DNA of 64,000 nucleotides from Anaerolineae bacterium UTCFX1 (GCA_002050275.1 MWTB01000004.1:186001-250000), one strand, 5' to 3'. Counted from the first letter of the stretch, positions 1-8,850 are shown. A program made the numbers and translations. Notes: a model not told the origin generated them from the sequence alone.

Positions 1-2
1 CA

Positions 3-1766
3 TTACTGCGCAATCGTCTTAATTACTGGACGCCGGTATTTTTGCTAGTTCTCATCAACGACGTCCTACTCTTTATCGGGCTCGGCATTGCCGGCAACCC
101 CCTACGCCTGCTTGCGGCTGTTGTCGGCGCGATGATCATCGTAACGCACGATCCGCCCGATTTACGCGAGGTCGCGCGACGCATTCTTACGTATGTCATC
201 ACTACGCTGGTCATCCTCATCTTTTATATCGCGGGAACGACCGCTTCGCAAACTGTCTTCAACGCCTTGCCCCTTTACAATCCGCTTTTGGTGGGCGCAG
301 GCATCGCATTAATCCTCGCGCTAATCTTTACTTCATTGCTCGCCGCCGTACGACGCGTAGTAAACAGATGGTTTAACCTACAAGAATTTAATCCCAGCCG
401 CACGCTGCACGCCTACAGCGAACAAATCAGCAACATTCTTGATATGCAGCGGCTTGCCAGCGTAGCCGTCGGCTTGATCATTGAAGCAATGGACATTTCA
501 CGCGGCTTTCTTTTTCTAGTTGATCCCGATATCGTCAACGGCGAAAAACTCTACCGCTTGCGCGCAGTGCGTAATCAGGGCGAACGACAGATTCGCATCG
601 TCGCATTAAGAAACGATCATCCTATCGCAAAATATTTTGCAGCGGAACAACGTCCGCTCCTTCAATACGACCTCGATCTTCTTCCCGCTTTTCGATCTGT
701 CACTCAACCGGACCGGGAGTGGTTCAACCGGCTCGAAGCCGAAGTATATCTACCGATCTTTTCCAAACGCGAATGGATCGGCTTATTTGCCCTCGGCGCA
801 AAAATTGCCGGCACACGCTACACGGAAGAGGATTTGGTCACTCTTTCGGCGCTCGCCAACCAGACCGCCGTCGCGCTCGAAAACGCTCGTTTGGTGGATA
901 ATCTTGTGCAACTCAACACGGAACTGCGTCAAGCCTATCATAATCTCGATAAAGCCAACCGCGACCTCGAACGCCTCGACCAGACCAAATCTGACTTCAT
1001 CAGCATCGCCTCTCACGAACTCCGCACACCATTGACAACGATCATTGGCTACACAGGCATGTTGATCGAAGACCAAACTCTTCCAGCCAGCGTCCACTCA
1101 ATTCTGGCAAATATCTCCAAAGGGACATTGCGCTTACACGAGATCATGGATTCAATGTTCGACATTGCGCAACTCGACGCGCGCGCCATGCAGCCGCATG
1201 TAACGCCCGTGGACGCCGCCGCATTAATTCGCGAAGTCGGCGCGGGCATTGAGCGGACGCTGAAGGAACGGCGACAGGTCCTCACGCTTGATATTCCGTC
1301 TTTACCTATGGTCAAAGCAGATCCTAACTTGTTAAAAAAGCTATTCCAACATTTACTTAATAACGCGATTAAATTTACGCCCGACGACGGTAAGATCAAG
1401 GTAGAGGCGCATCAAATCACAAACGATTCGGATTTCCTCAATGGCGGCGTAGAGTTCATCATCAGCGACACCGGTATCGGCATAGACTCCGAATCGCGTG
1501 AGATCATCTTTAGCAAGTTCTATCAACCAAGCGAACTCAATAAGCATTCCACCAGCAAGACGCGTTTCAAAGGAAGCGGCGCCGGGCTTGGGTTAGCGTT
1601 GTCAAAAGGTATCGTGGAGGCGCACGGCGGGCGCATTTGGGCGGAGAGCGCGGGCTACGACGAGAAAAAATTTCCCGGCAGCCAATTCCATGTAACCTTA
1701 CCACTGAGCGATGCAAACGACAGAATCGCCCTTTGGGGAAATGACGCAAAGTTGCAGATAGGTTAG
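3..1766 (+). CDS. Membrane-anchored GAF-domain sensor histidine kinase (5' partial)
   Basis: The reading frame is open to the left edge of the window, so the true start lies upstream; the first in-window candidate is a TTG at 42. About four hydrophobic segments occupy the first 110 residues. A GAF-like sensor region follows (about nt 400-900), then a short coiled coil (about nt 900-990), the HisKA box HELRTPL with the phospho-accepting His codon at 1014, and a HATPase_c domain with the DTGIGI and GLGLAL motifs. It should autophosphorylate and pass phosphate to a response regulator, but no regulator gene is adjacent, so its partner is unknown. The next gene is convergent and begins 1 nt after the stop. 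The family is clear; the signal sensed cannot be read from the sequence. Confidence 0.9.
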   Translation, partial: LLRNRLNYWTPVFLLVLINDVLLFIGLGIAGNPLRLLAAVVGAMIIVTHDPPDLREVARRILTYVITTLVILIFYIAGTTASQTVFNALPLYNPLLVGAGIALILALIFTSLLAAVRRVVNRWFNLQEFNPSRTLHAYSEQISNILDMQRLASVAVGLIIEAMDISRGFLFLVDPDIVNGEKLYRLRAVRNQGERQIRIVALRNDHPIAKYFAAEQRPLLQYDLDLLPAFRSVTQPDREWFNRLEAEVYLPIFSKREWIGLFALGAKIAGTRYTEEDLVTLSALANQTAVALENARLVDNLVQLNTELRQAYHNLDKANRDLERLDQTKSDFISIASHELRTPLTTIIGYTGMLIEDQTLPASVHSILANISKGTLRLHEIMDSMFDIAQLDARAMQPHVTPVDAAALIREVGAGIERTLKERRQVLTLDIPSLPMVKADPNLLKKLFQHLLNNAIKFTPDDGKIKVEAHQITNDSDFLNGGVEFIISDTGIGIDSESREIIFSKFYQPSELNKHSTSKTRFKGSGAGLGLALSKGIVEAHGGRIWAESAGYDEKKFPGSQFHVTLPLSDANDRIALWGNDAKLQIG

Positions 1767-2897
1767 TTAAACGCCCTTCCGATACACGCGGTGATTCTTA
1801 TATTCCACGCCATTCAAATTCTTCAAGTCGGCGCGCATTTGTTCGGTGGTCTCGGCGACCTGCGTCATTTCGACATTCTCGAACTGGTTGAAGCCCAAAA
1901 CTGTTTTTCCCATTTCATAATATAGCAAAGCGTTGCCGCCTCGTCCTTGATATTCGGGCAAAATGCCCATGCCGTTGCCTGAGATCGTTTTGGTGCGCTT
2001 CATCTCAAACAACATATCAACAATGCCGAACGGGAAGAGACGTCCTTTGGCGCGTTGCAGCGCGGCAGATACGTCCGGGAAAGCGAACAGGAATCCGACG
2101 ATCTCCTCGTCAGCCATGATAACCTTGATGAGGCGCGGGTCTGCCACAAGAAAAATATTATCCACCGCGTATTGGATGTCGCCGGGCGAGAAGGGATAAT
2201 ACTCCCAGTTGTGGATGAACGCCTTGTTGTATGCTTCGCCGATGCGCGGCGCCCATTTGATCAACTCGCGTTTGCTCTTGAACCGCTTGACTTTCAACGC
2301 ACCGCGCTCGATCACGCGTTTAGCGATACTTTCAACGCGCTCAGGGATTTGGAACGATTCCGCGGGGAGATAGCACGAGACAAAGTCCACTTCCTTCTCG
2401 AAGCCGAGCGCTTCCATCAATGTAGGATAATAAGCATAGTTGTAATTCATCATCGTCATCATCTGGCGATATTCAAAACCTTGCACTTGAATCCCATACC
2501 CGTCGAACGGAGAGAGTCCCTTCGGACCGATCAGCGTATCAAGTCCGCGCGCTGTTGCCCACGCGTAGACCGAGTCGAAGAGGGCGCGCGCAACCTCGAG
2601 GTCGTCAATGGAATCGAACGCGTAGAAGTGCGCTTTCTTCGTCTTGTGATACTCGTTGAAGGGCTTGTTGTTCGCCGCGCAGATGCGTCCCACCACTTCG
2701 CCATCGCGGACGGCAAGGAAGAAATCTGCTTCAGAATGGCTGAAGAAGGGATGTTTCTTGCGATTGAGAGGCAAGTAGGCGTCTAAAAAAAGAGGCGGAA
2801 CCCACTGTTTGCAATCGCGGTAGAGGTCATAGTAAAACTCCACAAAACGTTTGACCTGCCGCTTATTGTTTGTATCCACTTGTTCGATGGCGAGCAT
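1767..2897 (-). CDS. GNAT-like N-acetyltransferase family protein
   Basis: This 376-residue protein has an N-terminal part rich in aromatic residues and a C-terminal part resembling the acyl-CoA binding region of GNAT enzymes (GMGILPEYQGRGGNALLYYE, with the Q/R-x-x-G-x-G/A-type loop). It is about twice the size of a minimal GNAT domain and resembles the large uncharacterised GNAT-like proteins found in Chloroflexota and related bacteria. The start is an ATG preceded by GGAG at a spacing of 5 nt. The upstream region is shared with the divergent M29 peptidase. The substrate is unknown; the assignment to an acetyltransferase fold rests on the C-terminal motif only. Confidence 0.7.
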   Translation of the reverse strand: MLAIEQVDTNNKRQVKRFVEFYYDLYRDCKQWVPPLFLDAYLPLNRKKHPFFSHSEADFFLAVRDGEVVGRICAANNKPFNEYHKTKKAHFYAFDSIDDLEVARALFDSVYAWATARGLDTLIGPKGLSPFDGYGIQVQGFEYRQMMTMMNYNYAYYPTLMEALGFEKEVDFVSCYLPAESFQIPERVESIAKRVIERGALKVKRFKSKRELIKWAPRIGEAYNKAFIHNWEYYPFSPGDIQYAVDNIFLVADPRLIKVIMADEEIVGFLFAFPDVSAALQRAKGRLFPFGIVDMLFEMKRTKTISGNGMGILPEYQGRGGNALLYYEMGKTVLGFNQFENVEMTQVAETTEQMRADLKNLNGVEYKNHRVYRKGV

Positions 2898-2964
2898 GGC
2901 GTCTCCTGAGGGGAATAATATATTTGCGTAGGTATAACACCAACCCGCTGCAACAGGTTCATGC

Positions 2965-2970
2965 TATACT
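2965..2970 (+). promoter_or_regulatory. Probable -10 box (TATACT) of the M29 peptidase gene
   Basis: TATACT lies 27 nt before the chosen start codon in the divergent intergenic region. No convincing -35 box is visible, so this rests on the hexamer and its position. Confidence 0.4.
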
Positions 2971-2997
2971 CGAAAAAAATCGGTGGAGAAGAGAATT

Positions 2998-4263
2998 ATG
3001 ATGGCTAAAGAGCAATATCAAAAATTACTTGCAAAATACGCGGAAGCGGTCGTGCGCGTGGGGCTGAACATCCGCAAGGGACAGCGGCTCATCATCACCA
3101 ACGCCACCTCGCGCGGAGTTCCACCCGCTGGGCGCGAATTCGTCTACGCAGTGACAAAAGCCGCCTATGCCGCCGGCGCAAAATACGTAGAAGTTATATG
3201 GGGCGACGAAGAAATGCTCCGCTTGCGCTTGCAGCGCGCGCCCGCCGATTCGTTCGACGAATATCCGAAATTCTATATCCAAGCTATTATGGATATGATC
3301 CAAAACGGCGACGCGCTTCTTTCCGTCTATGCCAACGACCCAGACGCGTTCGCCGGCTTGGACGCCGAGCGCATCGCGGCAATGCAGAGAACGCATTTAA
3401 CTCAATACAGCTCGATCGGCGCTCAAGTCAGCCGCAACGCGATCAACTGGTGCGTAGTCGCTTCATCCAGCCCGGCATGGGCGAAGAAAGTTTTCCCCGA
3501 CCTCGAACAGGAGGAAGCAGAAGCGAAATTGTGGCAAGCTATTTTTGAAACCACGCGCGCGACCCTGCCGGATCCAATTGCGGCATGGGAAGAACACATC
3601 GCAAATCTAAAAGTTCGCGCTAAATACATGCAGGCAAAGAAATATTCGGCATTGCATTATAAAGGTCCCGGCACCGATTTTACCCTTGGTCTGCCGCACG
3701 GGCATATTTGGGGCGGCGCGCAATCCATGGCGGAGAACGGCGTGATCTTCACTGCCAACATGCCCACCGAGGAAATTTTTACACTGCCCGATCGGAATCG
3801 CGCCGAAGGGACCGTCGCCGCAACGTTCCCGCTCAGTTACGGCGGAAGTCTCATCGAAGATTTCAGCGCCACATTCGAAAATGGGCGCATCGTCAAAGTG
3901 AACGCAAAGAAGAATCAAGCCCTCCTACAAAAATTAGTAGATACCGACGAAGGCTCGACGCGGCTCGGCGAAGTGGCGTTGGTCAACGCGACCTCGCCCA
4001 TCGGCAAACGCGGTCATCTTTTCTACAACACGCTCTTCGACGAGAACGCTTCGTGTCACATCGCCATCGGACGCGCGTACCGCTTCACTCTCACCGGCGG
4101 GGCTGAATTGACCGACGAGGAGTTCATCGCCGCTGGAGGCAACCTCAGTCTCAACCATGTGGATTTCATGATCGGCTCGCCGCACATGGACATTGATGGA
4201 ATTACACAAAACGGCGAACGCGAACCCGTCATGCGCTCTGGCGAGTGGGCGTTTGACGCTTAG
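2998..4263 (+). CDS. M29-family metallo-aminopeptidase
   Basis: The protein is a 421-residue member of the thermophilic aminopeptidase (AmpS/PepS/aminopeptidase T) family, cytoplasmic dinuclear-metal enzymes that remove N-terminal residues. Conserved blocks are visible in order: NMPTEEIFT (metal-ligand Glu), a segment with DTDEGSTRLGEVAL, FYNTLFDENASCH (metal-ligand region), and NHVDFMIGS with IDG near the C-terminus. The reading frame extends upstream to a GTG at 2983, but ATG 2998 (or 3001) is preferred because GGAG at 2985-2988 then has a normal spacing. Its last 35 nt overlap the convergent Nudix gene. A shorter paralog lies at 7076-8200. Confidence 0.92.
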   Translation: MMAKEQYQKLLAKYAEAVVRVGLNIRKGQRLIITNATSRGVPPAGREFVYAVTKAAYAAGAKYVEVIWGDEEMLRLRLQRAPADSFDEYPKFYIQAIMDMIQNGDALLSVYANDPDAFAGLDAERIAAMQRTHLTQYSSIGAQVSRNAINWCVVASSSPAWAKKVFPDLEQEEAEAKLWQAIFETTRATLPDPIAAWEEHIANLKVRAKYMQAKKYSALHYKGPGTDFTLGLPHGHIWGGAQSMAENGVIFTANMPTEEIFTLPDRNRAEGTVAATFPLSYGGSLIEDFSATFENGRIVKVNAKKNQALLQKLVDTDEGSTRLGEVALVNATSPIGKRGHLFYNTLFDENASCHIAIGRAYRFTLTGGAELTDEEFIAAGGNLSLNHVDFMIGSPHMDIDGITQNGEREPVMRSGEWAFDA

Positions 4264-4666
4264 GCAGCATATTTAATACGATCTCTACCATTTCAGTCGG
4301 ATAAATATTCTCATGTTGCGATAACTCAGCGATGGGCATCCAAATTGGGATATAGATTCCTTCGGTCGGGTCGTTCGGGTCAGCCGAATATTCTTCGCCT
4401 CTGCCGGAGCCAAATTCGCCTCCCACGCGCTCTACGGAAAAATAAAAGTGATTTCCCGCTACGAAGCGAAGTTCAGCCACTTTCCGCCGGATAACGACCT
4501 CAATACCGAGTTCTTCCATCGCCTCACGAACAGCCGCCTGCTCGGGCGTTTCACCGTCGTCCACGCCGCCGCCCGGGAAGACGAAATAATCCAACCCCGC
4601 ACGGTGACGCTCAATCAGCGCGACTTTTTTATCTTCGATGAGGACGATCCCTGCGCGAGTTCGCAT
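4229..4666 (-). CDS. Nudix hydrolase
   Basis: The 145-residue protein carries a complete Nudix box (GX5EX7REUXEEXGU) running from GGGVDDGE through REAMEELGIE at about residues 31-55, where the glutamates bind Mg2+ for hydrolysis of a nucleoside diphosphate linked to another group. The start ATG follows the stop codon of the upstream oxidoreductase gene by 3 nt, so the two are probably translated from one message; no Shine-Dalgarno sequence is visible. The 3' end overlaps the convergent peptidase gene by 35 nt. The substrate cannot be predicted. Confidence 0.88.
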   Translation of the reverse strand: MRTRAGIVLIEDKKVALIERHRAGLDYFVFPGGGVDDGETPEQAAVREAMEELGIEVVIRRKVAELRFVAGNHFYFSVERVGGEFGSGRGEEYSADPNDPTEGIYIPIWMPIAELSQHENIYPTEMVEIVLNMLPKRQTPTRQSA

Positions 4667-4669
4667 AAA

Positions 4670-6835
4670 TTAGATTTCGATTCGCTTATTTGATCTGAGC
4701 GACTCCACCGCCGCAAACGTGGACTTGGTCACGCCGATCAACTGTTCGTACAGTATCGGCGGCTCGCCTCCCTCGCGGATGGATTTGACGAACGCCTTCC
4801 ACTCGTTCATCCAGCCTTTGTCTTGCGCCCCTCGTTCCTCTTTCATCTTTCCATCTCTGGTGACTTGCAAAGAAACGAAATCATCCAACACTGCAACCAC
4901 CCCCTCGCAAAACACTTCGACGCGTTCCTTCGGAAGTGACTTATCGCCATTGGCGAGATAATCCACAACGCCGATAGATCCATCAGGGAAAGTGAACGTC
5001 ATAGAGACATTGTCTTCGCGGTATTTGCCGCTATCAGGCAACGCGTGCGCGGTCACAGAGACGGGAGCCGCGCCGACGAGGAACGTGATGAAATCAATGA
5101 AGTGACACGCTTCGCCGATGATGCGTCCACCGCCGACGCTGGGGTCTTGAGTCCAGTGTGTGGGAGGGAGGTAACCTGCGTTGATGCGATAATGCGCATG
5201 CAGTGGAGACTTGAGACCTGAGACCTGAGACTTGAGGCTTTCTGCAAGAGGAGCAAATCTACGGTTGAATCCAGTGAGCAGTAAACAGTTATCAGTTTTC
5301 TTCAACTGCTTACTGATGACTGATAACTGATCACTATTGATAGCCAACGGTTTCTCAACAAATACGTTCTTCCCTGCTTTCAATGCTTTTACAACTAACT
5401 CTGCATGAGAATCATGGCGCGTGAGGACGGCGACGGTGTTGATGTTCGGGTCGTTGATAATTTCATCTTCGCTTGACGTTGCATATTTGAATCCAAACTT
5501 CCTGCCCGCGTGTTGCGCGTGGAGTCCGCCAGCGGAGGCGATGCCAACGAGTTGAATCCCGTCCACTTTTTTGATAGCGGGGAGCAGAACGGAGTTGGCG
5601 AAGAGACCAGCGCCGAGGACGCCGAGATTTACGATTGACGATTTTCGATTTACGATTGATGGGAAGACGACTATTCTTTCTTCTTTCCTCTTTCCTTCGG
5701 GATATGTCAGCAAAACGCCGAGAAAATTTTCTTTCTTCTTCCCCGTGATCACTTCATACGCCTGCGTCGCTTTTTCGATTGGGAAGCGATGCGTGATGAG
5801 CGGCTTCACGTTCAATTTTCCGCTTTCCATCAAGTCAACGACCGCTTGAAAGTTGCGACCTTCCGTCCATCTCACGTAGCCGAGCGGATAATCTTGTCCG
5901 TTTTCTTCGTAGTTCGAATCATAGCGACCTGGTCCGTAGGAGCGCGAGTTGATGAAGGAGAGTTCTTTTTCGTAGTAAATTTTTCTGGGGAGGGTCAAGC
6001 CGACCGCGCCTGTCGCAACGACGCGCGCGCGATCACGAGCGATAACTCCTGCAAGTTCAACGGGGTCATTCGAAGGAGTGTCGGCGCAGATGAGGATAAC
6101 GTCGAAGCCGCGGTTGGCGGTAAAAAGCTGGGATGCAGATTCGGCTCGCGCGCGAGAGACAGCCTGAAGCCCGCGCTGAGCCGTGTCGAAGCGTCCGAGA
6201 GAAGAAGCGAGGGCGATCCGCTTGGGATCGAGGTCAATACCCAAGACGTTACATCCAGCGGCGGATGCGATCTGAATCGTCAACAATCCCACGAGACCCA
6301 AACCGATCACCGCGACGTTCTCGCCGAGTTGCGGCTCAGCGAGACGAAATCCGTGCATGGCGATCGCGCCGAGCGTGGTGAACGCAGCAGATTCGAAGTC
6401 AACATTTTTTGGCAGAGGAGTTAAAAGATTGCGCGGCACGACGTTGTATTCGGCGTGGACAGCAAATCCGCCGCCCGCGCACGCCACACGTTGACCGATT
6501 TTGAAGCCCTGCATATTTTTACCGAGCGCGACGATTGTGCCAGCAGACGAATAGCCAAGCGCCATCGGTTGGTCGAGGCGATTGAACGCGGCTTGCATCG
6601 TGTTGACCAAGCCTTCGCGTTTTGCTTTGTCGAGAACTTGCTTGACGAGGTCGGGACGCGAACGCGCCTTACCGACGAGACTCTTTTCGGCAAACTCGAC
6701 GACCATGCGCTCGGTTCCCGCGGACACGAGGCTGGCTGACACTTTGACGAGCGCCTGCCCCTCGCGCGGAGTCGGCATGGGAACGTCTTCAATGGAGGCT
6801 TTACCTGTTTTGATGTTTTGGAGGAGTTGTTTCAT
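4670..6835 (-). CDS. Fused zinc-dependent dehydrogenase / Gfo-Idh-MocA oxidoreductase
   Basis: The 721-residue protein combines two enzymes. Residues about 1-375 form a medium-chain alcohol dehydrogenase (GYSSAG, GLGLVGLL nucleotide-binding loop), and residues about 405-721 form a Gfo/Idh/MocA NAD(P)-dependent sugar oxidoreductase (GVLGAG at the N-terminus, EKPLA signature, GGGRIIGEACHFIDF). Such fusions are known and are often linked to sugar or cell-surface polysaccharide metabolism, but no such genes are nearby. The coding sequence contains three short repeat-like tracts: at the domain junction (5626-5660), in the second domain (about 5277-5338) and at 5213-5240. All are in frame. The start ATG sits 4 nt downstream of another copy of the junction repeat, and no Shine-Dalgarno is seen. 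Confidence 0.88.
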   Translation of the reverse strand: MKQLLQNIKTGKASIEDVPMPTPREGQALVKVSASLVSAGTERMVVEFAEKSLVGKARSRPDLVKQVLDKAKREGLVNTMQAAFNRLDQPMALGYSSAGTIVALGKNMQGFKIGQRVACAGGGFAVHAEYNVVPRNLLTPLPKNVDFESAAFTTLGAIAMHGFRLAEPQLGENVAVIGLGLVGLLTIQIASAAGCNVLGIDLDPKRIALASSLGRFDTAQRGLQAVSRARAESASQLFTANRGFDVILICADTPSNDPVELAGVIARDRARVVATGAVGLTLPRKIYYEKELSFINSRSYGPGRYDSNYEENGQDYPLGYVRWTEGRNFQAVVDLMESGKLNVKPLITHRFPIEKATQAYEVITGKKKENFLGVLLTYPEGKRKEERIVVFPSIVNRKSSIVNLGVLGAGLFANSVLLPAIKKVDGIQLVGIASAGGLHAQHAGRKFGFKYATSSEDEIINDPNINTVAVLTRHDSHAELVVKALKAGKNVFVEKPLAINSDQLSVISKQLKKTDNCLLLTGFNRRFAPLAESLKSQVSGLKSPLHAHYRINAGYLPPTHWTQDPSVGGGRIIGEACHFIDFITFLVGAAPVSVTAHALPDSGKYREDNVSMTFTFPDGSIGVVDYLANGDKSLPKERVEVFCEGVVAVLDDFVSLQVTRDGKMKEERGAQDKGWMNEWKAFVKSIREGGEPPILYEQLIGVTKSTFAAVESLRSNKRIEI
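5213..5240. repeat. Short direct repeat (GAGACCT/GAGACTT units) inside a coding sequence
   Basis: Three to four near-identical 8-nt units related to GAGACTTGA occur in tandem. They are translated in frame as a Ser/Leu/Lys-rich stretch (residues about 532-541) of the fused oxidoreductase. Confidence 0.7.
5277..5338. repeat. Palindromic-type repeat (ACTGATAACTGATCACT units) inside a coding sequence
   Basis: The tract has alternating CAGTTATCAG / CTGATAACTG motifs flanking a central spacer and encodes QLSVISKQL in the fused oxidoreductase. Similar QLSVIS-type translations are known from dispersed repeats in other bacteria. The tract keeps the reading frame. Confidence 0.7.
5626..5660. repeat. 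Dispersed repeat (GATTTACGATTGACG units) at the domain junction
   Basis: Two units of GATTTACGATTGA separated by CGATTTTC lie in frame between the two enzyme domains. A 20-nt stretch is identical to one at 6839-6858, just upstream of the same gene. Confidence 0.8.
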
Positions 6836-6837
6836 TT

Positions 6838-6874
6838 CGATTTACGATTGACGATTTTGGATTGACGATTTTGG
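6838..6874. repeat. Second copy of the GATTTACGATTGACG repeat in the 5' leader
   Basis: It starts 3 nt upstream of the ATG of the fused oxidoreductase and shares 20 identical nt with the intragenic copy at 5626-5645. It forms most of the immediate 5' untranslated sequence. Confidence 0.8.
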
Positions 6875-6919
6875 GTTGGTAATTCGTTGTGGGAGAAAGT
6901 ATACCCGATGAGCGAGTGA

Positions 6920-6925
6920 TATAAT
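6920..6925 (+). promoter_or_regulatory. Probable -10 box (TATAAT) of the second M29 peptidase gene
   Basis: A perfect TATAAT lies 150 nt upstream of the peptidase GTG start. The repeat element at 6953-7045 sits between the two, so the leader would contain it. No clear -35 box. Confidence 0.4.
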
Positions 6926-6952
6926 TTGCGTAACTTAACTCACTGCACAGAA

Positions 6953-7045
6953 TGTCATTCTGAGCCCTTCGATAAATTCAGGATAAACTCCGCGAAGAAT
7001 CTCTGTCACCGTCGTAGAGACCCTTCGCTGGCGCTCAGGGTGACA
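6953..7045. repeat. Interspersed palindromic repeat with TGTCATTCTGAGC-type ends
   Basis: The ends TGTCATTCTGAGC and GCTCAGGGTGACA are imperfect inverted repeats about 93 nt apart, with internal CCTTCG and AGAATCTC motifs. This matches a widespread class of short intergenic repeats whose translations appear as spurious HPERQRR-type proteins. It lies in the leader of the second M29 peptidase. No coding function is proposed. Confidence 0.75.
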
Positions 7046-7075
7046 TGCCTGATGACATAAAACAGGAGAATTGCC

Positions 7076-8200
7076 GTGTCCGATACACGAGTTCAGAAAT
7101 TTGCTAAAGTTTTGGTGGAGCATTCCGCGCGGATCGTGCCAGGCGACCGCGTGTTGATCGAAGCGACGACCGCCGCCGAGCCTCTAGTGCGCGAGTTGTT
7201 CATTCAGATCATGGAAAAAGGCGGTCATCCGCACCCGATGGTTGCCCTGCCAGGGATGATGCCGTTCAGCCAGGATGAGTTTTATCTCACCTACGCCAAC
7301 GACGCGCAACTCGATTTCGTTCCAACGTTTTACAAATTGGCATACAACGAGTTCGAGAGCCGAATCCGAATCCACTCTTCGACGAACACGCGCGGCACGA
7401 CAAATATTGATCCCGTCAAGTCTCAGCGGCGCGGGAAAGCCATCAGCGGAATCACTGAAGCGCAGATGAGACGTGGCGGCGAGGGTAAGTTTAAATGGGT
7501 CACCACGCTTTATCCCACCGACGCGTACGCGCAGGACGCGGGCATGAGTTTGAAAGACTACGAAGATTTCGTTTTTGGCGCAGTCCATGCGCACGAAGAT
7601 GACCCAATCGCATATTGGAACAGCACCGCGGCGGGGCAACAAAAAGCGATTGACTTTCTCGCGGGCAAGGATGTTGTCACCTTGCGCGGACCGAATGTGG
7701 ATCTGACTCTCTCGATCAAAGGTCGCATCTTCAAAAATTCCACAGGTATGTACAACATGCCCGACGGAGAAATTTTCACGGGACCCGTCGAAGATTCGTT
7801 GAACGGCTGGGTGAAATATACCTATCCCGCGATCTACGGCGGCGTGGCGGTCGAAGGCGCGGAACTTACGTTCAACCGCGGACGAGTCCAACGCGCGACA
7901 GCCGAGAAGAATGAGGCGTATCTTATCAAGATGCTCGAATCAGACGAAGGCTCGCGCCGAGTCGGCGAGTTTGCCATCGGCACAAACTTCGACATCAACA
8001 AATTCACGGGCAACATTCTCTTCGACGAGAAGATCGGCGGCACGTTCCACATGGCGCTCGGCGCGGGCTACCCCGAAACGGGATCGAAGAACAAGTCCGC
8101 GATTCATTGGGACATGATCTGCGACCTGCGTACCGATTCTGAAATTACTGTGGATGGGGAGTTGTTTTACAAGAATGGGGAGTTTGTGTTCGATAAATAA
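7076..8200 (+). CDS. M29-family metallo-aminopeptidase (short paralog)
   Basis: At 374 residues this is a shorter relative of the peptidase at 2998-4263. The same blocks can be followed: NMPDGEIFTGP, SDEGSRRVGEFAIG, GNILFDEKIGGTFHMALG (metal-ligand region) and HWDMICDL near the end. The start is a GTG with AGGAG 8 nt upstream. It is probably a cytoplasmic aminopeptidase, and the two paralogs differ enough to suggest different peptide preferences. It stands alone, and a strong terminator hairpin follows it. Confidence 0.92.
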   Translation: MSDTRVQKFAKVLVEHSARIVPGDRVLIEATTAAEPLVRELFIQIMEKGGHPHPMVALPGMMPFSQDEFYLTYANDAQLDFVPTFYKLAYNEFESRIRIHSSTNTRGTTNIDPVKSQRRGKAISGITEAQMRRGGEGKFKWVTTLYPTDAYAQDAGMSLKDYEDFVFGAVHAHEDDPIAYWNSTAAGQQKAIDFLAGKDVVTLRGPNVDLTLSIKGRIFKNSTGMYNMPDGEIFTGPVEDSLNGWVKYTYPAIYGGVAVEGAELTFNRGRVQRATAEKNEAYLIKMLESDEGSRRVGEFAIGTNFDINKFTGNILFDEKIGGTFHMALGAGYPETGSKNKSAIHWDMICDLRTDSEITVDGELFYKNGEFVFDK

Positions 8201-8228
8201 GTTTGAAGGTTGGCAGGTTTAAATGTTT

Positions 8229-8268
8229 GAAGGTTGAGGAGCAACAAAATCCTCAACCTTCTTTGTTT
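8229..8268 (+). terminator. Intrinsic terminator after the M29 peptidase gene
   Basis: A perfect 12-bp stem (GAAGGTTGAGGA at 8229-8240 and its complement at 8250-8261) is followed by TTTGTTT. The surrounding 8201-8297 tract is built of GGTTGGCAGGTT/GTTTGAAGGTT repeat units, so the terminator is itself part of a repeat. Confidence 0.75.
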
Positions 8269-8305
8269 AACTTGCCAACCTTATAACCTTCAAACGTGTA
8301 ACCAA

Positions 8306-8650
8306 TTAATAAAACCCCACCGACGAATCCATCCTCCGCGCGTAATCGTCAATCCCGCCTGCCACGTTGAAAACATTTTTCCATCCTTGTTGCGCAAGCC
8401 ACGCGGTGACTTGGGCGCTGCGGTTGCCGTGATGGCACATGACGTAGATCGTCGCATCCTGTGACTTGGCGGATTCGGACAACGCCTCTGTGCCAGATTC
8501 GGCAAGTCGGCTCATCGGCGTGACCTCGAGTCTGCTGTCGGTCAATTTGGCGTAATTCAACTCATCGAGTTCGCGCACGTCGAGGAGGATGAATTGTTCA
8601 TCCGAGTTGAGTTTTGCGGCGAGGTCGGTGGTGGTGATTTCGGGGATCAT
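8306..8650 (-). CDS. Single-domain rhodanese-like protein
   Basis: The 114-residue protein has the rhodanese fold signature, with an active-site Cys at residue 72 in the loop CHHGNRS and the preceding DVRE motif. These proteins carry a persulfide sulfur on the Cys and act as sulfurtransferases or sulfur carriers; the acceptor here is unknown. It is in the cytoplasm, with no signal peptide. The region upstream (8690-8845) contains repeat units of the ACACAAAG family and no gene. Confidence 0.9.
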   Translation of the reverse strand: MIPEITTTDLAAKLNSDEQFILLDVRELDELNYAKLTDSRLEVTPMSRLAESGTEALSESAKSQDATIYVMCHHGNRSAQVTAWLAQQGWKNVFNVAGGIDDYARRMDSSVGFY

Positions 8651-8689
8651 AATTGTTCCATTTCTTTTTTACCACGAACCCCGAAAGAG

Positions 8690-8845
8690 CATCGGGGCAG
8701 GTGACACAAAGAACACAAAGTTTTATCGAATTATGATTGTGGTTTTGGTTTTCGACTTTGTCCCGAAAGATTGGGAAAGAAAATCTAAACGAGTTCGTCA
8801 TGTTGCGCCACACAAACCTTAGTGACCTTTGTGTCCTTTGTGTTT
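8690..8845. repeat. ACACAAAG-type dispersed repeat pair
   Basis: GGTGACACAAAGAACACAAAG (8700-8720) and the opposite-strand units around 8821-8845 (GACCTTTGTGTCCTTTGTG) form a long imperfect inverted pair. A related unit occurs at 61353-61366. No gene was seen in this gap. Confidence 0.6.
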
Positions 8846-8850
8846 AAAAT

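Noticed and set aside
2055..2786. 243-codon frame opposite the GNAT-like gene
   Set aside because: It shadows the coding strand and ends within it; composition is Arg/Glu-rich without a fold signature.
5213..5660. Possible CRISPR array
   Set aside because: The units are 7-20 nt, irregular, of three unrelated families and translated in frame; no cas gene is in the window.
6935..7123. 62-codon frame with HPERQRR-type sequence
   Set aside because: It is the translation of an interspersed repeat and crosses into the start of the aminopeptidase gene.
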